Shown here in pieces: positions 1 through 4,790 of a DNA stretch of 5,142 nucleotides (the stretch's first letter is position 1; each line of letters begins with the position of its first letter). Made by a program: the position numbers and the translations under genes. The DNA is taken from the NCBI GenBank assembly GCA_024687845.1, contig JAILEL010000272.1, positions 1-5,142 on the forward strand, written 5' to 3'. The notes beneath the pieces were generated by a model, which was not told the DNA's origin, searched no databases, and saw nothing but the letters and a program-made list of their open reading frames with translations. Origin of the DNA: Eubacterium sp. (GTDB taxonomy: Bacteria; Bacillota_A; Clostridia; Lachnospirales; Lachnospiraceae).

Positions 1-25
1 GCTTGATTTTTTCGCCTACTGTCAT
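1..25 (-). CDS. XRE-family repressor, N-terminus only
   Basis: Reading leftwards from the ATG at 25-23, the eight visible codons spell MTVGEKIK before the window edge. This opening is typical of small helix-turn-helix repressors of the XRE/Cro-C1 family, which control integrative elements and prophages. A ribosome site AGAGGT (plus-strand 35-40) lies 9 nt upstream of the start. The gene is divergent from the excisionase-integrase operon and shares an operator-rich intergenic region with it, as expected for the element's master repressor. Only eight residues are visible, so the family call rests on this motif plus context. It could be another small protein. Confidence 0.6.
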
Positions 26-61
26 TTTTGATTTACCTCTTTTTGGTATTTATGAGTGTAT

Positions 62-90
62 ATTATCACAATGGTGCACAAATGTGTATA
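62..90 (-). promoter_or_regulatory. Promoter of the divergent repressor
   Basis: On the minus strand a -35-like TATACA (plus 85-90, four of six consensus bases) is followed by a 17-bp spacer and GATAAT (plus 62-67). A TG dinucleotide one base before the -10 makes it an extended -10 element. The start point would fall near plus position 55, leaving a short leader before the ATG at 25. Operator copy 1 (75-88) overlaps the -35, so the repressor could control its own expression. Confidence 0.5.
75..88. promoter_or_regulatory. Operator copy 1
   Basis: TGCACAAATGTGTA is a near-perfect dyad (TGCACA/TGTGTA, 2-bp centre). It differs from the perfect copy at 114-127 by one base. It overlaps the -35 of the minus-strand repressor promoter, which suggests autoregulation. 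Confidence 0.6.
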
Positions 91-107
91 TTTTTTTAGA
101 AATTGTC

Positions 108-136
108 TTGACATACACAAATGTGTACTGTATTAT
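108..136 (+). promoter_or_regulatory. Sigma-A promoter of the xis-int operon
   Basis: A perfect -35 TTGACA (108-113), a 17-bp spacer and a -10 TATTAT (131-136, five of six) make a near-consensus vegetative promoter. Transcription should start near 143, giving a leader of about 60 nt before the excisionase start at 204. The spacer holds the whole of operator copy 2, and copy 3 lies just after the start point. Repressor binding would therefore shut this strong promoter tightly. Confidence 0.8.
114..127. promoter_or_regulatory. Operator copy 2 inside the promoter spacer
   Basis: TACACAAATGTGTA is a perfect 6-bp inverted repeat around a 2-bp centre. It fills 14 of the 17 spacer bases between -35 and -10 of the xis-int promoter. 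A bound protein here would directly block RNA polymerase. Confidence 0.7.
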
Positions 137-151
137 TCTGAGTAACGATAG

Positions 152-165
152 GACACATAAGTGTA
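152..165. promoter_or_regulatory. Operator copy 3, degenerate
   Basis: GACACATAAGTGTA is a weaker copy of the same dyad, with outer arms ACAC and GTGT conserved. It lies 38 bp from copy 2, close to the 39 bp between copies 1 and 2, and falls just downstream of the expected transcription start. The even spacing suggests cooperative or looped binding, which is inference. Confidence 0.5.
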
Positions 166-203
166 CTAAAATACAGCGGGAGTGCAGAAGGGAGTGAGAC
201 TAA

Positions 204-401
204 ATGGTTGATATGAATAAAATGTATCTTACAGCAGAAGAAATTGCTGAAATTCTTGGAGTATCCAAGGGCTTTGCTTACAGATTAATAAGAGATCTGA
301 ATGCAGAATTAAAAGCTAAAGGCTTTATTGTAGTAGCCGGAAAACTGCCTACAAAATATTTTAAAGAAAAATTCTATGGAATGACATTACAGGAGGTATA
401 A
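204..401 (+). CDS. Excisionase-like helix-turn-helix protein
   Basis: This 65-residue basic protein carries a MerR/Xis-type helix-turn-helix. YLTAEEIAEILGVSKGFAY (residues 8-26) forms the two helices, followed by a short wing-like tail with FIVVAGKLPTKYF. Small proteins of this type directly before an integrase are normally excisionases (recombination directionality factors) or DNA-bending accessory factors. They bind near the attachment sites and favour excision over integration. The ATG at 204 is preceded by AAGGGAG at 188-194, 9 nt upstream; an alternative start at Met4 (213) lacks that spacing. The stop is 2 nt before the integrase start, and the last codons contain the integrase ribosome site (AGGAGGT). 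The two genes are therefore one operon under the 108-136 promoter. The gene appears intact. Confidence 0.8.
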   Translation: MVDMNKMYLTAEEIAEILGVSKGFAYRLIRDLNAELKAKGFIVVAGKLPTKYFKEKFYGMTLQEV

Positions 402-403
402 AC

Positions 404-1111
404 ATGCCAGCATCAAAGGATGGAAAGATGTGGAGGTGTCAGTTCTACTATACAGACTGGCAGGGAGTCCGCCACAAAAAGAATAAAAGAGGATTTCGAA
501 CTAAAAGTGAAGCTGAAGAATGGGAGAGAAACTTTCGTCAGCAACAGCAGAATGAGCTCATGTCATATAAGGATGAAAATGGTAAACCATATTCACAGAC
601 ATATCTGAAAACGATAAGCAACCAGATGGCAGCAATATTTAATTATGCTGAACAGTACTATGATCTTAAGAGTAATCCTTATCGTAAAGCAGGTAGCTTT
701 GGTCGTTCCAGATCAGATGAAATGAAGATATGGACTAAAGAGGAATTTGAAACATTTCTAAAAACTGTAGAGGATAAACCGGATTCACGTTTAGCGTTTA
801 TGATTCTTTTCTGGACCGGAATGAGAATAGGTGAGCTCCTAGCACTCACATATAGTGATATAGATTTTGATAACAGAGTCATACATATTACCAAATCATT
901 CCAACGTATTAAAGGAGAAGATGTTGTATCTGAACCAAAGAATGAGAGAGGTAAGAGAGATATAACACTTCCAGTATTTCTTGCTGAAGAGATAGAAGAG
1001 TATTGTAAACATCTATATGGGATTCTTCCAACAGAAAGAATGTTTACATTTACAAAGTCTTATATGGAGCATGAAATCAGAAGAGGAATAAAAGAGTCAG
1101 GTGTAAGATAG
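404..1111 (+). pseudogene. Tyrosine site-specific integrase, interrupted (N-terminal part)
   Basis: Tyrosine recombinase of the Tn916/phage-like integrase family, which would integrate and excise the element through covalent phosphotyrosine intermediates. Residues 1-44 are the AP2-like arm-binding domain (FYYTDWQGVRHKKNKRGF, then SEAEEWERNF). Residues 49-95 correspond to the end of the core-binding domain (NELMSYKDENGKPYSQTYLK). The catalytic domain starts near residue 108, with the first catalytic Arg at 141 in TGMRIGELLAL and the beta-hairpin Lys at about 179 (SEPKN). Two lesions are visible. Between residues 45 and 49 (RQQQQ) the text jumps from the arm domain to the end of the core-binding domain. 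From memory of related integrases, about 60 residues are missing there, in frame. Translation then stops at TAG 1109-1111, before the HxxR box, LGHE and the nucleophilic Tyr, all of which remain downstream in the same frame. As written the product lacks the active site. The ribosome site AGGAGGT ends 5 nt before the ATG. Confidence 0.85.
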
Positions 1112-1972
1112 ATTCATCTTCATTGTTTAAGGCATTCACACTGTTCGATGCTAATATCTTTGGGATATCAGCCGTTAGAGATAGCCAAAAGACTTGGACA
1201 TGAAAAGGTTGAGACGACATTAAACACATATTCTCATTTATATCCTAATAAACAAATGGAGATGGCTGACAAGCTTTGTAATGACGTAGAGCATAAAGAA
1301 AAGAAAAAAGAATATGGAGTGGATGCTGTAACCTATAAAATAAAGAAGGCCGCTGAGCTGGATGACAGAATACAATTCCAGGAAGAAAAATCTCAGGAAC
1401 TGAAAGAAGATTTTAAAGCTACAATGAAAGAGAATTACGATATAAAAGCTCAAAATAAAGAACTGCAGGAAGAAAACGAAAAAATAAAAAAAGAATGTCA
1501 GGACGCGGAAAAACAAGTTAACAAGCTTAAAGAGGATAGCAAATTATATTCGGAAGGGATTGAAGAGTTTGACGAATCCAAGTGGGAGATTCCAGATCCT
1601 CCCAAACTGATAAAGGCTTCTGTTTATAAAGAAAAATACATTAAGCCATTTGTAAAGAAGCTTCTTAAAAAGCTTATATCGTTACAGAAAAAATGTAATG
1701 GTTTTATGATTGAAATCAAAAATCTTAATAAGCGACTTGATGACGAATCTAAGAGGAGATATAAGGCTGAAGAAAATGGAAATATGATTGCCAGAAAATA
1801 TCTTGAAGCTAATGATATAGCTAAAAAGTTTAGTTTTATTGAACGCGTTCTTGGGAAGGATAAAACAGAGGAGATAGTGAATCAGGGAATTCAGCTGGTG
1901 GAGAGAGAAACTCAGGAGCGAGAACAGGAAAGAAGACAAAGGAAGTCGAGAAAGGTTGAGTTGTCATTATAG
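1112..1972 (+). pseudogene. Integrase C-terminus fused to Mob/Pre-like coiled-coil tail
   Basis: This continues the integrase frame after the amber codon. The first 45 or so codons restore the rest of the active site: H-x-x-R (HCLRHSH, where the family usually has HDLRHSH), RLGHEK, and the Tyr nucleophile in TLNTYSHLYPNKQ. A normal integrase ends shortly after ADKL (about 1274). Here the frame runs on for about 230 residues of highly charged coiled coil (roughly 1290-1540, for example QELKEDFKATMKEN). It then has FDESKWEIPDPPKL, a second helical part, and a basic tail ending RQRKSRKVELSL. The W-x-I-P-x-P-x-x-L segment after a coiled coil resembles the C-terminal region of MobV/Pre mobilization relaxases, by memory and with moderate certainty. 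No relaxase N-terminal motifs are present. The first ATG (1148) has no convincing ribosome site, so efficient translation is doubtful. A recombination-made chimera is the likeliest origin. Confidence 0.7.
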
Positions 1973-2073
1973 TGATAACAGTGACGCTTTATTCTTATAT
2001 CATAAGTACAATGACAGAAAGAAAAAAAGGTGATATTATGATAGTGTTATTATAGGTAGTGAGGTCTGATAAT

Positions 2074-2409
2074 ATGGAGACTATTAGAGATATTATAAGT
2101 AGATGCTTGTCATATAATGATGAACAGGAGTGGTTCGATTTTAAAGATAGTTGGTTTGATCCGGTAGGTATAGGACAGGTTATGGCTGGTGTTGTTTTTG
2201 ATATCATTTTATTTCTCATGGCTGTATACATTTTTATACATTTGTACAATGTTAAGAGAAGTCAAATGTATTCTAGGCAGAATGAGAATAATGAAGGGTT
2301 TTATCTTGCAAAGTTGAATAGATACAGATATATTATCAATAATATAGATGAATGTTCAGAGGAAGAACTAAATGATATAATAAATATTGATTGCGCGAAT
2401 TTGTTGTAG
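2074..2409 (+). CDS. Small membrane protein with AlbA_2-like N-terminal fragment
   Basis: This 111-residue protein appears to be a chimera. Residues 1-35 (NDEQEWFDFKDSWFDPVGIG) match the opening of Schlafen/AlbA_2-type nucleic-acid-binding ATPase-like proteins, where EWFEFK..W....IGEYISALSN is typical. The match ends at GIGQ, where the rest of the domain should begin. Residues 36-58 are a single membrane helix (VVFDIILFLMAVYIFIHLY), followed by a charged cytoplasmic-type tail to the C-terminus. The ATG at 2074 is favoured because GTGAGG (2059-2064) lies 9 nt upstream. A GTG at 2059 is possible but would overlap that site. The ATG at 2182 (residue 37) has AGGACAGG just upstream and could start the original 75-residue membrane protein. 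The next gene starts 16 nt after the stop, so the two are probably cotranscribed. Function unknown. Confidence 0.6.
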   Translation: METIRDIISRCLSYNDEQEWFDFKDSWFDPVGIGQVMAGVVFDIILFLMAVYIFIHLYNVKRSQMYSRQNENNEGFYLAKLNRYRYIINNIDECSEEELNDIINIDCANLL

Positions 2410-2425
2410 AAGGAGGTGCATTAGT

Positions 2426-2677
2426 ATGTCAGCAATGAACTATAATAGGTTGTCAGTTGGAATGATGTTTTCCTGCTTTATTATTTGGATTTTAAGCTTG
2501 TGTTTCGTAACGAATACTACTATTCTTTCCGTTCTCTTAGTGATAGGTGCGATATGTTTTATTGTGAGCGTGGTTATATATGTAAAATATGCACGCTGTA
2601 ATACCTGCGGAAAGCATCTTACAAGGATATGGGGAGATGATTGTCCTCATTGCAAGAATAAGATTGTTAATATATAA
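2426..2677 (+). CDS. Two-pass membrane protein with C-terminal zinc ribbon
   Basis: This 83-residue protein has two hydrophobic helices (about residues 11-27 and 32-53) joined by a very short turn (VTNTT). A cytoplasmic-type tail follows with two CxxC knuckles, CNTC at 58-61 and CPHC at 73-76, spaced as in a rubredoxin-like zinc ribbon. The start at 2426 is set by a perfect AGGAGGTG at 2411-2418. An in-frame upstream start at 2387 would overlap the previous gene and has no such site. I do not recognise a named family. Small membrane zinc-ribbon proteins are common hypothetical cargo in Bacillota elements. It follows the 2074-2409 gene by 16 nt and was probably expressed with it. It appears intact. 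Confidence 0.7.
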   Translation: MSAMNYNRLSVGMMFSCFIIWILSLCFVTNTTILSVLLVIGAICFIVSVVIYVKYARCNTCGKHLTRIWGDDCPHCKNKIVNI

Positions 2678-2721
2678 GAGTTGTAGATATATTTATAATG
2701 TTGAATACCGTTAATTTATGC

Positions 2722-2750
2722 TTGAGATGAAAGGATAGATATGGTATATT
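2722..2750 (+). promoter_or_regulatory. Promoter of the structured RNA
   Basis: TTGAGA (2722-2727, five of six) is followed by a 17-bp spacer and TATATT (2745-2750, five of six), with TGG before the -10 as an extended element. Transcription should start near 2757, directly at the 5' side of the RNA hairpins. The close fit between promoter and RNA start supports an independent transcript. Confidence 0.75.
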
Positions 2751-2756
2751 ATTCAT

Positions 2757-2846
2757 AGAAGGTTGCAGCGATGCAACTGTGGGCTGGTCGAAAGACCCAG
2801 GTCCTACCTAATCGGCGGGGAGACTCCCCGCCATTTGTTTTATATT
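2757..2846 (+). ncRNA. Structured RNA upstream of DUF3800 gene
   Basis: Three hairpins fit within about 85 nt. Hairpin 1 is GTTGCA/TGCAAC (2762-2767 with 2772-2777) closed by a GCGA tetraloop. Hairpin 2 is CTGGTC with GACCCAG (2784-2789 with 2794-2800), closed by a GAAA tetraloop with one bulged C; outer GG (2781-2782) may pair with CC (2803-2804). A linker GTCCTACCTAATC follows, in which ACCT (2806-2809) could pair with AGGT at 2760-2763 or 2799-2802. Hairpin 3 is the terminator. Two GNRA loops and perfect stems in an AT-rich background are strong signs of a functional RNA. Comparative genomics has described several DUF3800-associated RNA motifs (the DUF3800-I and following series) next to genes of this family, and this RNA fits that setting. 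I cannot assign it to a particular numbered motif. Role unknown: cis-regulator of the gene or a partner RNA. Confidence 0.75.
2814..2846 (+). terminator. Rho-independent terminator of the structured RNA
   Basis: GGCGGGGA (2814-2821) pairs perfectly with TCCCCGCC (2825-2832) around a 3-nt loop, followed by ATTTGTTTTATATT. The 8-bp, nearly all-GC stem stands out from its surroundings. It lies between the RNA and the DUF3800 start, so the gene needs readthrough or antitermination from the RNA promoter. Confidence 0.85.
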
Positions 2847-2868
2847 ACTGAAATTGGGGAAAAACGAA

Positions 2869-3138
2869 TTGAAAACTATTAGTATGTTCGTTGATGAATC
2901 TGGTGATCTTGGATTAAAGAACAAGGGAAAATCATATTATATTATTTCTTTGGTTTTCCACGATCAGAATTATGATATAAGTGAAGAATTAAATAAGCTG
3001 GATAGGGAACTTGCAGATTTGCATTGTCCTAAAGGTGCTGTTCATACTGAACCACTCATAAGAAGAGAAGCTCCTTATGAGGAATTTACTCCAAATGAGA
3101 GAAGATCCATATTTACAAAATTGTTCTTCTTTGCATAA
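2869..3138 (+). pseudogene. DUF3800 protein, interrupted (N-terminal part)
   Basis: The product starts MKTISMFVDESGDLG. The FVDESGD motif at residues 7-13 is the hallmark of DUF3800, an RNase H-fold-like family of unknown function common in mobile elements and found beside structured RNAs. The TTG at 2869 is chosen because GGGG at 2856-2859 lies 9 nt upstream and because family members normally begin just before this motif. TTG 2854 or ATG 2884 are alternatives without better sites. The frame ends at TAA 3136-3138 after SIFTKLFFFA, yet family-like sequence continues beyond in the same frame. The truncated 89-residue product would keep only the first conserved acidic motif. It follows the RNA terminator with a gap of about 22 nt and has no promoter of its own that I can see. 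Confidence 0.8.
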
Positions 3139-3552
3139 AAATGCGATATATCATATAAGACTTTTATATTTGAGAAACAGCAGTTTAAAGATGAAATGAA
3201 GCTGGAAGCCAGGATAGCGAGAGAGATTTCTCTGTTCATAAGAGATAATCTATCGTATTTTCAGTCCTTCGATGAATTAGTGTTATATTATGATAATGGG
3301 CAGAAGCAATTAAACAGAATTCTTAATACTGTTTTAGCCACAGAGATTGTGGATTATGATGTTAGAAAAGTAAAGCCAAGTGATTATAGATTATTTCAGG
3401 TTGCTGATCTGATTTGCACTTTGGAGCTATTAAACAAGAAGATGGAAGAAGGCGAACAATTATCGAAGTCCGAGCAATATATTTTCCATAGCAAAAGAGA
3501 TTTCAAAAAAGACTTCATGAAGAAAATTGTTGAAAAGAAATTCAAAGAATAA
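3139..3552 (+). pseudogene. DUF3800 protein, interrupted (C-terminal part)
   Basis: This continues the DUF3800 frame after the stop: KCDISYKTFIFEK, then a helical stretch, LVLYYDNGQ, VRKVKPSDYRLFQVADLICT, and a lysine-rich C-terminus. The Asp residues in YYDNGQ (3292) and QVADL (3406), together with Asp9 of the first half, are the conserved acidic positions expected of an RNase H-like active site; this assignment is inference. With the stop read through, the whole protein would be 227 residues, a normal family length with no gap. The lesion is therefore a single nonsense codon rather than a deletion. An internal ATG at 3196 lacks a strong ribosome site, so independent translation is unlikely. 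Confidence 0.75.
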
Positions 3553-3603
3553 ATGACTTATAGAGTATAAGTGAACGTAATAACAGAATAATGATTAACC
3601 AAG

Positions 3604-3643
3604 ACGGGTAGCAATGATAGAAATATCAAAGCTGCCCGTTTTT
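3604..3643 (+). terminator. Composite terminator after DUF3800 gene
   Basis: ACGGGTAGC (3604-3612) pairs with GCTGCCCGT (3631-3639), nine pairs including one G-U, followed by a T-rich run (TTTTTATTTT). Inside the loop a second helix, TGATA/TATCA (3615-3619 with 3624-3628), is capped by GAAA, with AA on both sides. The nested stem makes a long, neat hairpin that ends the RNA-DUF3800 unit. Confidence 0.85.
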
Positions 3644-3674
3644 ATTTTATCAAAATGCAAAGGAGAAAGAGAAA

Positions 3675-3755
3675 ATGACGGAACAAGAAAAATCACAAAA
3701 AGTTCTGGATGCTGAAGAAGCAGTCAGGCAGTCAGAAAATATCTTCATCCATTGA
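3675..3755 (+). CDS. Short truncated ORF (26 codons)
   Basis: ATG at 3675 follows AAGGAG (3659-3664) and reads MTEQEKSQKVLDAEEAVRQS before ending at TGA 3753. The charged helical opening resembles the N-terminus of small accessory proteins of mobilizable elements. The ribosome site is good, but the coding sequence breaks near 3716-3735, where a different frame takes over with RecG-like text. It is probably the 5' remnant of a gene cut by deletion. Function unknown. Confidence 0.35.
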   Translation: MTEQEKSQKVLDAEEAVRQSENIFIH

Positions 3756-3925
3756 TAGAACGTGGAAGAATTGCTATGACAATACCGGATAAACCTAATA
3801 GCAGATTGCAGAAGTATATTACAATAGTGAGGCAAAGTATAAAAGCTCGATTCAGAATATCAATGATTATTCCGGTGCGGCGGAGCCGCCATTCCGGAAA
3901 AATGAGTACCGCGAATCCGGAATAG
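3716..3925 (+). pseudogene. C-terminal fragment resembling AlbA_2/RecG-like proteins
   Basis: In a frame different from the short ORF before it, codons 3716-3823 read SSQAVRKYLHPLIERGRIAM followed by TIPDKPNSRLQKY. The phrase L-x-P-L-I-E-x-G-x-I-x-M-T-I-P-D-K-P-x-S-x-x-Q-K-Y is typical of the winged-helix C-terminus of RecG-like/AlbA_2 ATP-binding proteins, by memory. The frame then loses resemblance, passes through the GC-rich repeat block and stops at TAG 3923-3925. There is no start codon or ribosome site of its own. It is best seen as a gene scrap and is not known to belong with the AlbA_2 N-terminus at 2074. Confidence 0.4.
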
Positions 3926-3934
3926 CGTACCGCC
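3870..3934. repeat. GC-rich hairpin and repeat block, possible oriT or iteron-like site
   Basis: TTCCGG (3870-3875) pairs with CCGGAA (3894-3899), enclosing a second stem GCGGC/GCCGC (3877-3881 with 3885-3889). TCCGG occurs three times on the plus strand at 3871, 3893 and 3916, 22-23 bp apart, about two helical turns. GTACCGC is repeated at 3906-3912 and 3927-3933. The block is far more GC-rich than its surroundings and contains no gene. Stacked inverted and direct repeats in a mobile element suggest a relaxase or accessory-protein binding site (oriT), consistent with the Mob-like tail upstream. No nic site can be named from the sequence. Confidence 0.4.
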
Positions 3935-4007
3935 AAAATTTCATTTTCTGAAAGTTGTTCCGCTTTTAACGTGGCGTATGAATCGTTAATCGAGGAGATG
4001 GAGATAC

Positions 4008-4790
4008 ATGATAAAAAAAGAGTTTTTAGCCATGCTTGGAGCTAGGTATTATACAGGGATGCTTCAAGACATAGATAACCCAGGTTTATCACCTGCTGTA
4101 GTTGAGTATGTTGCACAGGTATGTATTTCCACTAAAACGAAGAATAGTGTTAGGGTTGATATATCTTCCTTTGAAAGAATAATGAGCCTTTGTGAGCAAC
4201 TTGCTTCAAAGCAAATGATTATCAATATGTATTCTGGAGTAAAGGAAGAGCAAGACGATGTGACGATAAGCAAATCACTGTTTTCTGGAGAAATGAGAAA
4301 CATTTATTCTTTTATCAGAGGGTATTCATGGTATAGAAAAATAGAAGAAGACAATATAAAGGGCATATTTGATGGGTTCGATAATAAAATAGTTCAAGAA
4401 TTAGGTTTTAGACCTTTAGATGTGTATGTAGTGACAGATGCATATGCAGATATAGTTTTTGATAGATTACGTAGAGCTATTTTGTCAATAATACGGAATA
4501 TAAAAGACAAATCTGGAGAAAACGATTTTTTTAGTATTGTAAGTAACGAAAGCTATAAATTGATGGCCGTATCTAGAGATGAGTTATATGAGAAATGTAA
4601 TAGTGTTTCAAGAGAACACTTTGATGCTCTGATTGACTTTTTCCGTTGCAATTTGAACGAAGAAATCAATAATACTATCAGATATTTCACAGATGACAAT
4701 TATTTTTCAATGCACCCCATTATTGATGATGGAATGAATATGATAAGAAATTCAAAGCTAAATTCTTGGAAAGGAAAACGAGTGAATTAA
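4008..4790 (+). pseudogene. N-terminal part of a frameshifted nuclease-like protein
   Basis: The ATG at 4008 follows GAGGAG (3992-3997) by 10 nt. The frame encodes about 242 native residues with mixed alpha-helical character and no membrane segment or signal peptide. Examples are MIKKEFLAMLGARYYTGM and GFRPLDVYVVTDAYADIVFD. I do not recognise this N-terminal region. It reads smoothly to HPIIDDG, then becomes unlikely sequence (MNMIRNSKLNSWKGKRVN) and stops at 4788-4790. In another frame from about 4733 the text continues as NEYDKKFKAKFLERKTSEL and leads into a nuclease motif. Loss of one A in the GGAA at 4731-4734 would explain the shift. The intact ancestor was probably a much longer protein with a nuclease domain after this region. 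A weak promoter (TTGTTC 3955-3960, 16 bp, TATGAA 3977-3982) could serve it. Confidence 0.6.

Noticed and set aside
75..165. CRISPR-like short repeats with 38-39 bp periodicity
   Set aside because: The repeats are 14-bp dyads overlapping promoter elements, with only three copies and no conserved longer repeat; operators explain them better.
3..197. 64-codon open frame on the plus strand
   Set aside because: It covers the divergent promoters and all three operators, has no ribosome site, and its translation has no protein-like pattern.
679..894. Minus-strand open frame of 71 codons, and the plus-strand 420-608 frame
   Set aside because: Both overlap clearly recognisable integrase sequence in another frame and lack ribosome sites.
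1238..1939. Phe/Leu-rich open frames on the minus strand (1238-1516, 1682-1939)
   Set aside because: They are antisense shadows of the Lys/Glu-rich coiled-coil region; AAA and GAA codons read as TTT and TTC in reverse.
2011..2055. 14-codon ORF and nested MIVLL mini-ORF before the membrane genes
   Set aside because: A leader peptide was considered, but no attenuator hairpin or meaningful codon run is present; the AGGTGATATTATG match is probably chance.
1109..3138. Stop-codon recoding (TAG and TAA read as amino acids)
   Set aside because: TAG and TAA also serve as ordinary stops in this window (401, 1972, 2409, 2677, 3552), and the two interrupted genes carry different stops plus other lesions, so decay is simpler.
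3650..3936. Minus-strand frames of 61 and 63 codons, one with hydrophobic stretches
   Set aside because: They run antisense to the RecG-like fragment and the repeat block, with no ribosome site or promoter; the hydrophobicity comes from composition.
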